NCBI GenBank assembly: GCA_040391785.1 | Contig: JBEBXH010000022.1 | Location: 1 to 64,000, forward strand | Direction: 5' to 3' | DNA length: 64,000 nucleotides | Origin: UBA5239 sp040391785 | GTDB taxonomy: Bacteria; Verrucomicrobiota; Lentisphaeria; Victivallales; Victivallaceae | Part shown: positions 33,630-41,922 of the stretch, piece by piece | Layout of the letters: each line of letters opens with the position of its first letter | How positions within the stretch are numbered: position 1 is the stretch's first letter | Notes under the pieces: generated by a model | Told to the model about the DNA's origin: nothing | Seen by the model: the letters and a program-made list of their open reading frames with translations, nothing else | The model's database searches: none | Program-made: the position numbers and the translations under genes

Positions 33630-35406
33630 TTTGATCGTTTTTGCGGCCGAGCCGCAGGATTCCGCCTTTGTGCAGGCTGATCAGTACCGCTCCGGCGAAC
33701 GACAGGATTGCCCAAAAAATGATCTGTCCGCCGCGGCTTGCCACCAATACCCTGCCGTAAAAATAGATGCCCAGTCCGATGAGGCCGCAGCCGGCAAAGA
33801 TCGCGGCGAACACCTTGAAATATTTTTCCCGGCACAACAGGCAGTAAACAATGCCGCTCAGGCACATGAACGCCGGATAGATGAATTTCCAGTGCAACGC
33901 GAGGTTCTTTGAGGGCAGAATCGCCATGCCCGCGAGGAATATGCCGAGCCACAGCACCACGCCCATAACGCGCAGGATTTTGGCCCAGGTGGTGGTGCGG
34001 TTGAAGTATCCGACCCCCATCAGCGTCAGGACACAGAGGTGAATCAGCGCCGGAGCCTTGTAGGGACTGCCCGGCAGGCAGAGATTCGCCGCCAGCAGCA
34101 AGGAACCGATAAAGAACACCTGATTGAGCGGCGTGGCGCGACGGATCAGCATCAGTCCAAGGACCAGTAATCCGGCCGCGGCGGGAATCCAGCGCAGATC
34201 ACCCGAATACGTCATGCAGATCAGCATGGTCACGATCACCGAAATACTCACGCCGATATCGAAATGCGGCAGTTTCCGCAGCCAGCCGTAGAGGTAGAAC
34301 ACCACAGCCGCCCCGAACCCCAGCGCCAATGGATTGAAGGCACCCGTGAAGACCAGTCCGGTGAATTGCCGGTAAGCGTTGGTATGCGAGAAGAGCGAGA
34401 TGCCGCCCAGCAGAATCAGCACGAACGAGAAGAAAACCGCCTGGGCGATAACTCTCCGGCTGCCGGTGGCGCGGGCGTATTCCACCATCAGGATCATGGC
34501 GGCGAACAGCGGCGGAATCATCATATAGAGGTCAAATCCGGTCTCCAGATCCCTGAAACCGCCGATACCGCGCGCATCCTGAAAGGAGAGCGACAACAGG
34601 TATGTCCGCAGAAATACGCAGATAATCAGGAAGCCTGCCACCACCCATGGGAACCGTGGAGCCGTCCACGGCGTGCCATTGTTCTGTGCGATCTCCCGTC
34701 CCTTCATGGCCGAGGGGATCCAGCTCAGGATTGCCAGTGCCATGACCACCGGAAACGACAGGATGGCGAGCAGCCCCGGGGTCCGGTCGTCAGGATACTG
34801 CAGGATCAGTTGCGACACAATCAACGGATAAACGAAGAACAATCCGATGATCGTGTAGATTCCGAACAGGAAATTACCGGGCAGCCGGATTTTCAGCTGC
34901 CGCCGCAGCGTTTCCAGAATCACCACCGAAAACACCAACCCCGGCCCCAGCCACATCGCACCGTCCGCAAACGAGTCCAGGGTCTGGCTGTCCACGCTCA
35001 CCGACAGGATCATCAGCAGCGCCAGGATACACATCATGATCGAGCGGGCATCGTTCCAGACCCCGCCGACCTTGACAATGAAAATAGCTGTAACAGTCAA
35101 TAACACAATAAATGCGGATATGATTCCGACCGGAATCAGCGTCGGTACAGACAGGTCATTGGTCCGGAAAAGAATTTGCGCGCCGTACAGCACCAGCAGT
35201 GAGCTGATCAGGTAAAAAGGATTGGTATTGTAGATCAAGCGGATGAGGCTTTGCGGCGTGACATCGATATTCAGTACATTCGGATCTACGGAGGGTATTT
35301 TCTCTTTTGCTTCTTCCCCCTGCTCTACGGTAAAGTTGATTTGCGGCCTACTTCCGGCAGATTCCCTGTCCTGCCCGTTTTCCCCTTGATTAATAATCTC
35401 GCTCAT
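33586..35406 (-). CDS. large polytopic membrane protein, unknown
   Basis: 606 residues. A soluble, acidic N-terminus (1 to about 60) is followed by some fifteen or more hydrophobic segments to the end. No catalytic motif was recognised. The ATG at 35406 (MSEIINQGE) follows GAAAGGGG and is preferred over a longer start. The last 13 residues, from MEHTEKEG on, are encoded by the arm of an intergenic inverted repeat. It is transcribed divergently from the HTH/zinc-ribbon gene, with TGATA repeats over its start point. Confidence 0.7.
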   Translation of the reverse strand: MSEIINQGENGQDRESAGSRPQINFTVEQGEEAKEKIPSVDPNVLNIDVTPQSLIRLIYNTNPFYLISSLLVLYGAQILFRTNDLSVPTLIPVGIISAFIVLLTVTAIFIVKVGGVWNDARSIMMCILALLMILSVSVDSQTLDSFADGAMWLGPGLVFSVVILETLRRQLKIRLPGNFLFGIYTIIGLFFVYPLIVSQLILQYPDDRTPGLLAILSFPVVMALAILSWIPSAMKGREIAQNNGTPWTAPRFPWVVAGFLIICVFLRTYLLSLSFQDARGIGGFRDLETGFDLYMMIPPLFAAMILMVEYARATGSRRVIAQAVFFSFVLILLGGISLFSHTNAYRQFTGLVFTGAFNPLALGFGAAVVFYLYGWLRKLPHFDIGVSISVIVTMLICMTYSGDLRWIPAAAGLLVLGLMLIRRATPLNQVFFIGSLLLAANLCLPGSPYKAPALIHLCVLTLMGVGYFNRTTTWAKILRVMGVVLWLGIFLAGMAILPSKNLALHWKFIYPAFMCLSGIVYCLLCREKYFKVFAAIFAGCGLIGLGIYFYGRVLVASRGGQIIFWAILSFAGAVLISLHKGGILRLGRKNDQTMEHTEKEGPTPPL

Positions 35407-35430
35407 AGAACACCCCTTTCTGTTGAAGAT

Positions 35431-35455
35431 TATCAAATACTATCACCGGCTATCA
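35431..35455 (-). promoter_or_regulatory. three TGATA operator repeats, 10-bp phased
   Basis: On the minus strand TGATA occurs at 35455-35451, 35445-35441 and 35435-35431, exactly one helical turn apart. They cover the start point of the membrane-protein promoter, as expected of a repressor site. Confidence 0.6.
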
Positions 35456-35457
35456 TA

Positions 35458-35486
35458 ATTATACAATACATATAAAATAAATGCAA
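35458..35486 (-). promoter_or_regulatory. promoter of the polytopic membrane-protein gene
   Basis: On the minus strand: TTGCAT (35486-35481), 17 bases, TATAAT (35463-35458). The predicted start near 35450 falls in the TGATA repeats. Confidence 0.65.
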
Positions 35487-35493
35487 TAGGGGA

Positions 35494-35521
35494 TTGACAA
35501 AAAAATAAAAAAAATTATATT
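35494..35521 (+). promoter_or_regulatory. promoter of the HTH/zinc-ribbon gene
   Basis: TTGACA (35494-35499), 16 bases of almost pure A, TATATT (35516-35521). The predicted start near 35528 falls in the TGATA repeats at 35525-35539. Confidence 0.75.
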
Positions 35522-35524
35522 AAA

Positions 35525-35539
35525 TGATAGCAGATGATA
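35525..35539 (+). promoter_or_regulatory. two TGATA operator repeats, 10-bp phased
   Basis: TGATA at 35525-35529 and 35535-35539, in the same sense relative to transcription as the set over the divergent promoter. A further TATCA lies at 35550-35554 between AGGAG and the ATG. Confidence 0.6.
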
Positions 35540-35555
35540 AAACAGGAGATATCAG

Positions 35556-36017
35556 ATGAGCGAAAACATGCCGGAAAAAGAAACCTGGTATTCGATCAAA
35601 GAAGCCGCCAAATATCTGGAAATCGGCGAACCGACGCTGTACCGCTGGATGCGTGACCGCAAAATCACCTTCCGCAAAGTGGGCGATTCCACCCGCTTCC
35701 TGCAGGAAGACCTGGACGCGGTGGTGGAAGTCTACCACTCCAAGCGCGATGTGGGCGAGGCGAAAACCCGCTGCCCGGTCTGTCGCGGCGAGGACCTGGC
35801 GCCGGGCGCTTACCGTACCACCGGGTTAAACTTCTTCCAGCCCAAGAAAACCAAATTCTGGACCCTGCGCGACAGTTCGGTGAAAAGCGAAGCCCTGATG
35901 TGCGCCAACTGCGGCTACATCAGCATTTTCGGCGACGTCAAGAAGCTCGAAAAACTCCGCCTCCAATCCGCCGCCACCGAAGAAGAAGCAACGGATGATA
36001 ACGCCAAAAATCAGTGA
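35556..36017 (+). CDS. HTH (excisionase-like) and zinc-ribbon DNA-binding protein
   Basis: 153 residues. The N-terminal MerR/excisionase-like helix-turn-helix (about 11-58) reads SIKEAAKYLEIGEPTLYRWMRDRKITFRKVG in outline. The C-terminal half has two CxxC pairs, CPVC (73-76) and CANC (about 111-114), forming a zinc ribbon. AGGAG lies 8 bases before the ATG. It is the natural candidate for the repressor that binds the TGATA repeats over its own promoter and that of the divergent gene. It shares a 7-base overlap of coding ends with the nuclease-like gene. Confidence 0.8.
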   Translation: MSENMPEKETWYSIKEAAKYLEIGEPTLYRWMRDRKITFRKVGDSTRFLQEDLDAVVEVYHSKRDVGEAKTRCPVCRGEDLAPGAYRTTGLNFFQPKKTKFWTLRDSSVKSEALMCANCGYISIFGDVKKLEKLRLQSAATEEEATDDNAKNQ

Positions 36018-37066
36018 GTTTTCCACCAGCCGAGGCGCTCTTCCTGGGCGGCTTCTCCGGCTTCTTTCAGGACTTTCAGAGGCTGGGTGGAATCGTACCA
36101 GGCGTCGCCCTGCCGGAGCATGATTTCGTTGATGTATTTTTTGCCCAGATAAACATTGCCGTAATTTTTGCCGTCCATGACGCGATAGCTGACCGAGACC
36201 TTTTCCCCGACCACCAGCTGGCTCAGGGCCCGCCGGGATTCCCTGCCGTATTCCTGATTCATCTCCGGGGCCTTGACGCCGTAAAGGCGAACGTCGAGGC
36301 TATCCAGGATCAGCGTGGCGCCGTCCCTCACGCCGATTACCTCGCCTTGATATTCTCTGTCGAACTTCACCGCGCTTGTGTCGTCGTTGCTCTTCGGACC
36401 AAACGCCGGAATGGGGACATTTTCCATGGTTTTGACCTGGCCGCCGCGCCCGGTGCCGGAACATATGCGACAGGCGATTCTGGTCTTACGGTTGTTCGAC
36501 GGGTTCGAGGAAACGATGTAGCGATCCCCCTTGCACTCCGGACAGGCTCCGTCAAACGAGATTTTTTCTTCCGCGCGGTAAAGCAGCCCCCCGTCATTGA
36601 TGTACTGACGGAACTGCTCCGCATCCGGCAGCGACGCCAGCGCGTAGTAGTTGGTCGAGCGGAACGGCAGCTTGCCCTTCGGAGCCGGAACCCGCACCAG
36701 AACCTCCTTCGAGGAATGCCCCGGCCAGAACTCCTTGCGGTTATTAATGATGACCGCTTCGATGCTTTCTTCTTTCAGTATCTTGTCGAAAAAGAGTTTG
36801 ACCGACGCAAACGATTCGCTGGTCTGGTCGACCTGAATCTGAGCCATGCCGAAATCGCCCATCGGCGTCTCACTCCGCAGCAGCTTGAAATTGCCGTCCG
36901 AATCAACACCGTAAATATTCCCGTCGTACACCCGCAAATTGGCCGCCGCCGCTTCCTGAAAAAGCGAGTCGAACTGCTCCGGCGTAAGCTCCCTGCCCCG
37001 GTATTTGTCGGCCGCAGCCAGCCCCAGGGATAGTAGAACCAACAACATATTCAAATAAAATTTCAT
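36011..37066 (-). CDS. secreted SNase-like protein with zinc-knuckle insert
   Basis: 351 residues from the ATG at 37066 (GGAGAG 7 bases upstream). A signal peptide ends near LGLAAA (18). A middle region has C175-x2-C178 and C199-x2-C202 with CSGTGRG, resembling one half of the DnaJ zinc domain. The C-terminal domain (about 238-330) is a staphylococcal nuclease (TNase) fold: DVRLYGVKAPE with R260, and E272 in QEYG. The second catalytic arginine of the family, in the YGR motif, is N304 here, so it may bind rather than cut nucleic acid. Confidence 0.78.
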   Translation of the reverse strand: MKFYLNMLLVLLSLGLAAADKYRGRELTPEQFDSLFQEAAAANLRVYDGNIYGVDSDGNFKLLRSETPMGDFGMAQIQVDQTSESFASVKLFFDKILKEESIEAVIINNRKEFWPGHSSKEVLVRVPAPKGKLPFRSTNYYALASLPDAEQFRQYINDGGLLYRAEEKISFDGACPECKGDRYIVSSNPSNNRKTRIACRICSGTGRGGQVKTMENVPIPAFGPKSNDDTSAVKFDREYQGEVIGVRDGATLILDSLDVRLYGVKAPEMNQEYGRESRRALSQLVVGEKVSVSYRVMDGKNYGNVYLGKKYINEIMLRQGDAWYDSTQPLKVLKEAGEAAQEERLGWWKTH

Positions 37067-37179
37067 CGCAAATCTCTCCATTTATAACGGAATATAATCG
37101 CCGGATAGGATTTTTTCCAAGATATTTCTGCATTTTCGCCGGAATTTCTCATTGCGGCTATTTGTTAATGAAGAAATAA

Positions 37180-38178
37180 TCATCGAGAGAGTATCGGAAC
37201 TTTCAGCAGCTCACCGATATTCTTCGCTTCTTCCATTGCATAATCGTGTTTCGTATCGCATAGAAATGGTATCCTGTTACCATTTTTAAGCACCAGGTTC
37301 ATGACCGTCTCATGTTCATTATTGATGATGAGTTGCAGGGCATAAACATCGTCGAATGATATTTGGGGCCTGTATTTTCCCATATTGATGAGCCCGGTTG
37401 CCGGATCAAATACGTACTCGGAGAAACGTTCGGCAAGCAAAGTCATCAGCGAAGAAATCAGGATTACCGGAATTATGATGACATTGAGCCACAAGCCGCC
37501 ACCCGGCAAAAGGAGGCTATCGCCGAGTTTTGACCACCGGAATTTCCTCCTGCGATAATAAATTCGTCCGGCCTCGTCGATGCTCTTTTCATACTCAGAG
37601 AGCCAATCAATGAAAACTGCTTCCTGCGATGGAGCCCATTCAATCGAATCCCTGGTCAAAGGCGGCAATTCTTTTTCGTCCTTTTCTTCAAGGGAAAACC
37701 ATATCGGAACTTTTAACTCGGCGCTGAGAACCTTGGCTTCGGCTAATAAAAAATCTTTTGATGAATGGATGAAAAGGTTCGTCCGTCCACCATCGATTTG
37801 AACCATATTCAGCTCCCAGAAGTCACCGGACTGGAGCATTTGCAAAGCCAATATCTGTTCGAACTCCAATACCACTCCGCCAATACGAACTTTATTTTGC
37901 GCCCGGTCAATCACCGGTAATCCCCGGACAAACATCAGCCTGACCGTAACTACAGTTGTAATGAACGCAGCGGTGGCTATCAGTACGCCCCAATACAGTT
38001 CGAAACATATCAGAATTACCAGTACCGGCAAACAGGCGGCACATGCCCATAACAGCAACGGCCGTAATGTTACATAATGGTATTCAATCCTGTCATGGTA
38101 ATTTTCGGCCCGTCGCCACCGGAAATCAATGACCGGCTGATCCTCCACCAAAGGTATTCTGCTGGTTTCGTCCTTCAT
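37180..38178 (-). CDS. membrane protein with duplicated domain, end of MoxR operon
   Basis: 332 residues. Two membrane helices near 40-80 and one or two near 230-250 frame two related soluble domains: the first has FEQILALQML ... AEAKVLSAELKVPIWF (about 105-165), the second FDDVYALQLI ... EEAKNIGELLKVPILS (about 275-331). The match between them shows an internal duplication. It follows the transglutaminase gene by 14 bases, so it is probably a fourth part of the MoxR/DUF58/TgpA system. No family name can be given. Confidence 0.72.
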   Translation of the reverse strand: MKDETSRIPLVEDQPVIDFRWRRAENYHDRIEYHYVTLRPLLLWACAACLPVLVILICFELYWGVLIATAAFITTVVTVRLMFVRGLPVIDRAQNKVRIGGVVLEFEQILALQMLQSGDFWELNMVQIDGGRTNLFIHSSKDFLLAEAKVLSAELKVPIWFSLEEKDEKELPPLTRDSIEWAPSQEAVFIDWLSEYEKSIDEAGRIYYRRRKFRWSKLGDSLLLPGGGLWLNVIIIPVILISSLMTLLAERFSEYVFDPATGLINMGKYRPQISFDDVYALQLIINNEHETVMNLVLKNGNRIPFLCDTKHDYAMEEAKNIGELLKVPILSR

Positions 38179-38192
38179 GAATTCTCCTGGGG

Positions 38193-40700
38193 TTAACTGC
38201 TCAGGTATTTGTTCAGGCCGGAGTATTGATAGGTGACTTTGCGGCAGGCGTCGAGGTTTTCGCGGATGCTTACGGTGTCTTCCTTCAGCATGGATTGGTC
38301 GCTGTAGGTGAGCCGGCTGTAGGTCCGAAAAATCGTTTCTACGTGGCCCTTTAACTCGGGAATCTTCGACTCGACGAACAAGCCGTACTGCATCAGTTCC
38401 ATGTTGCGGCGGCGCGGCATGCCGATCACCACCAGCTGTTCGCGCACCGCCAGATAGGCGTTTTGAATCACCGATTCGGGGGCGTCCTCGGCATAGGCGG
38501 CATTGAAATAGCGGCGCTCGCGCACCAGGTGCATCAGCCGCGACAGGAAGGCTTTGATCATTTTCAAGCCCAGCAGCGTCGCGGTCAGCATTACCGCGAG
38601 GGGGATGAAAATATACCAGTGCGTACGCGAATACATGATCAGGCCGCGACAGAATACGGCGAGCTTCATGAAACCACCCTTGATTTTTTCAGTGGCCATG
38701 GCGGCAAGGGTTTCCAACTTCTCCAATCCCTCCCCGGCGATACCGGGCAATAGCTTCTCGAACTGTTGATTGACCTGTTCGCGGATTGTTTCCGGCGCGG
38801 TGGCGGCCTTCAGCAGGATCTGTTCCGCGGCGTTCAACTCTTCGCCTTCGATGTTGTAACGCTTGGCGCGGTTTTCCATGATGTATTTCTGGGCTTCCTT
38901 GGTAATTTCCGGAGGCGTCACCCGCCAGGAATCGCCGAAGGGATCACGGAAAGATCCGATGCCAAACGGTGTGGTCCGCGACGGCAAGGCGCTCGGCGGC
39001 GTGGCGTCGAAGGTCAGCCAGCCCATTTCCTCGATGAAAATCTGCGTCCAGGCGTGGGCGTGATACTCGTGAATTTCGAAAAATCCGGTCAGCGCATTGT
39101 AGTTCCCCGGCGAGAACCCCGTCACCACCCGCGAGGGCAGCCCGGAGAGCCGCGCCATTACCGCCAACGTCCCGGCATAGTATTCGCAATGCCCGGTTTT
39201 CAGTTCAAATACGAAATAATCGGCCAGTTCCTTGTCCTCCGGCAGCGGATCGGCTTCGAGCTTGTAGGGGAAGTTTTCCCGCAGGTAATCACGCAGTTTT
39301 ATGGCTTTGTCGTAGGGTTTCGTGATGTTCCGGATTAGCCCCTCGGTTCTTTTCGTCAACCGTTCCGAGATCTTCGGCAGCTTCAAATAATGTTCCCGCG
39401 GTACCTGTTCCGGCCAGTAATCCGGGGGAGGCTCCTTCATGACTTTCCTGTCATAGGGAACCTGCAGCGTGGAGGTCACTGTATAGCGGAATGGCGTCCG
39501 TGGAAACTCCAGCTGCATCAGCTCTGCCTGCCCGTCGTCGATATCGAAAATGAACCCCTGCTTCATGGCGCCGGCAAGCTCGAAACTCTGTACCCGGTAG
39601 GCGGCAAACAGTTGATAAGACACCCATTTTTCGATTGTAATCTGCTGCTGGAAGGCCTCCGTGATGATGCCGTCATTGTAGCTGGAACGCCGCCGCCTGA
39701 AATCGGTGGCGGCCCATTCCCGGCCGTCATACCGGTCGTACATTTTACCGACCCAGTACAGCTTCAGCGGAGCCTTGACCCGGAACACCAGGTCGGTGCC
39801 CTGCTCCGACGTAGTCGAGGCGCCGGAGCCCTGCCCTTTGACGTCGGTCGGTTTGTTGGACTGCAGTGATTGGTTGACTGGCGCGTTTTTCTTGTCAGTG
39901 GTTTCGGTGGCGTTCTTGCCGTCCGACTCGACCACCCGCTTGGCGGTGGGGCGGATCTGCAACTTCGAGGACTTGAACCAGAACCTTGTATCGGCATGGT
40001 TCAACAGATCGTTTTCCGTATGAAACGATACCTGGAAAATTCCCTCGCCCGGCTTGCGTTCCAGCGGAAACAAAACGAAAATATACCACGCCACCACCAC
40101 GGTAAGCAGCAGATGCAGCAGCATGAAAAACCAGTTGCGGCCCACGAACCGCAGCGGAACTTTCAGGTTGGCCCGGCGGCCCAGTGCCCGGCTCCGCGAT
40201 GAGTAAAACAGCATCAGCATCAAGACAAACGCCGGCACGAAAATCTTGATATAAATCGCCCGCGGAATCAGCGAGCCGTACAGCAGCATGAAAAACGAAA
40301 TCAGCAGCAGATAGTCGTAATCCTCGGTTCGCTGCGCCAGAATGAAGCACAGCCCGATCCCGCAGATGGATTCCGCCAGCACTTTGTCCAGCGGCACGGA
40401 ATTGTACAGCCGGAAGAGGAACCAGCAGAACACCATCGTCACCACGCCCAGCTGCAGCAGATGGAAACGTTTCGAGCGCGACAGCAGCCGGTAGGGCAGA
40501 TACGCGGACAATCCCAGCGGTATCGTTATGAACATCAGCCCCAGCGTATAGAGCGGGTCGGCGTGCTGCCACAGCGTGGCAATGAGCACCAGCTCGTACA
40601 GGATGATATAGACAAAATGCCAGTTCAGCCGCTGCGGTCCGCTGATCTGCGGCGGCTGGTAGGCCAGTGTTTTGTCTTTTTTAGTATTCGCCTTGCTCAT
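38193..40700 (-). CDS. TgpA-type membrane transglutaminase-like protein
   Basis: 835 residues. About six N-terminal membrane helices (about 25-200), a long periplasmic region with the transglutaminase core (about 465-575), another helix near 670-690 and a cytoplasmic tail. The catalytic triad is visible: C505 in TGHCEYY, His in YHAHAWTQ, Asp in LTFDATPP. It is the third gene of the FHA-MoxR operon, the usual setting of this family. It is taken to modify or cross-link envelope proteins, not proven here. Its start lies inside the end of the DUF58 gene (20-base overlap). Confidence 0.88.
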   Translation of the reverse strand: MSKANTKKDKTLAYQPPQISGPQRLNWHFVYIILYELVLIATLWQHADPLYTLGLMFITIPLGLSAYLPYRLLSRSKRFHLLQLGVVTMVFCWFLFRLYNSVPLDKVLAESICGIGLCFILAQRTEDYDYLLLISFFMLLYGSLIPRAIYIKIFVPAFVLMLMLFYSSRSRALGRRANLKVPLRFVGRNWFFMLLHLLLTVVVAWYIFVLFPLERKPGEGIFQVSFHTENDLLNHADTRFWFKSSKLQIRPTAKRVVESDGKNATETTDKKNAPVNQSLQSNKPTDVKGQGSGASTTSEQGTDLVFRVKAPLKLYWVGKMYDRYDGREWAATDFRRRRSSYNDGIITEAFQQQITIEKWVSYQLFAAYRVQSFELAGAMKQGFIFDIDDGQAELMQLEFPRTPFRYTVTSTLQVPYDRKVMKEPPPDYWPEQVPREHYLKLPKISERLTKRTEGLIRNITKPYDKAIKLRDYLRENFPYKLEADPLPEDKELADYFVFELKTGHCEYYAGTLAVMARLSGLPSRVVTGFSPGNYNALTGFFEIHEYHAHAWTQIFIEEMGWLTFDATPPSALPSRTTPFGIGSFRDPFGDSWRVTPPEITKEAQKYIMENRAKRYNIEGEELNAAEQILLKAATAPETIREQVNQQFEKLLPGIAGEGLEKLETLAAMATEKIKGGFMKLAVFCRGLIMYSRTHWYIFIPLAVMLTATLLGLKMIKAFLSRLMHLVRERRYFNAAYAEDAPESVIQNAYLAVREQLVVIGMPRRRNMELMQYGLFVESKIPELKGHVETIFRTYSRLTYSDQSMLKEDTVSIRENLDACRKVTYQYSGLNKYLSS

Positions 40701-41922
40701 GACAGAGTAACTCGTTGATATCGGTGTTGAAATTGACGGCCTGCGGCTTGAGGAGGCTTCCCTCGAATGCCGGGAGTGCCTTGCGGATCACCCGGGGCTG
40801 TTCGGGGTCGATGACCGGGAAATATTTTTTCGGCGCCAGGATCCAGCGCACTTCGATGTGGTTGGCGGTGAACTCCTCGAGCTGCTCGCTGATCATCTCG
40901 CTCTCGCCCATGGTCAGGCAGTAAAAAATGGAGTTCGGGTAAATCAGCTCCAGCCCGTAATCCAGCAGTTCATCCAGCTTCCCCTGCCCGGGCTGGACGA
41001 TCGCCAGCGCGTTCAGCAGCTCGGAGTAAATCCCGGAGGCATCGCCGCGGATGCGAAGTTTATCGCCCCCCGCAGTAAAGGTGATAAACTGTACCCGGCA
41101 ATACATTTCCGAGAGATTGGCGAAAATGGAGCCGGCGATTTTCAGCAGAAATTCGAAGTTGTTTTCCTCCGGATCCCGCCCGACGTGCCGCGCTTCCGTG
41201 TCCAGGATCACCGTCACCTGATCCAGCGACCCGGCCTCGAACTCCTTGACCATCAGCTTCCGCTTGGCGGCGGTCGACTTCCAATGGACGAAACGCAGTT
41301 CATCGGACGGCCGGTACTCGCGGATGCCGAAAAATTCCTGTCCGTGACCCGATATCCCCAGCGGCCGCCCTTCCGGCGACAAAATCGCCCGCCCCTCCAG
41401 GTGCATCGGCAGGTCGTCGAGCTTGACGATCTCCGGGCCGACCATGACCTCGGCCGGCAGCCGGTACGTTTTGAAACGCGAAAAGAGCCCGGCCGGATCG
41501 CCCCCGATCAACGTGATGTACTTCAGTTCGAAAAATCCGCGCCGCCGGGTCGGCACCTGACGGTCGAAAATGATTTCCTGACGGGGGCGCATCGGCGGCA
41601 GTACACAACGGAAGAGGCCGCCCGGCGCAAACGGAATACGCTCGCTGACCACCACCGCCTGCCGGAAGAAAAATCCACGGTTGCTTACCACCAGCGGCAT
41701 GTTCAAACCGGTACCGCGCTGCCCGTCATTGCACGGCGCCCGGCGGATCCGGAACCCGTACAGCGAAAAAAGCGCCATCAGGAAGCTCGCACAGACCATC
41801 CCGACCAGCGAAGCCGCGGCCAAAGCGGTGCCCAGTCCGACATTGATCAGCGCCACCCCCACCGCGCCGACCGCTGCCAGCGAAAACACAATCCCGCGCG
41901 GCGTCGGCAAAATCCAGATCAT
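40681..41922 (-). CDS. DUF58 family protein
   Basis: 413 residues: two N-terminal membrane helices (about 8-55), a beta-rich region, the DUF58 signature FFGIREYRPSDELRFVHWKSTA (about 195-217), then a von Willebrand A-like fold with VILDTEA in place of a full MIDAS. Proteins of this family pair with MoxR ATPases and are thought to be their clients or anchors. The start overlaps the MoxR stop by 4 bases and the end overlaps the transglutaminase gene by 20. Confidence 0.88.
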   Translation of the reverse strand: MIWILPTPRGIVFSLAAVGAVGVALINVGLGTALAAASLVGMVCASFLMALFSLYGFRIRRAPCNDGQRGTGLNMPLVVSNRGFFFRQAVVVSERIPFAPGGLFRCVLPPMRPRQEIIFDRQVPTRRRGFFELKYITLIGGDPAGLFSRFKTYRLPAEVMVGPEIVKLDDLPMHLEGRAILSPEGRPLGISGHGQEFFGIREYRPSDELRFVHWKSTAAKRKLMVKEFEAGSLDQVTVILDTEARHVGRDPEENNFEFLLKIAGSIFANLSEMYCRVQFITFTAGGDKLRIRGDASGIYSELLNALAIVQPGQGKLDELLDYGLELIYPNSIFYCLTMGESEMISEQLEEFTANHIEVRWILAPKKYFPVIDPEQPRVIRKALPAFEGSLLKPQAVNFNTDINELLCHEQGEY

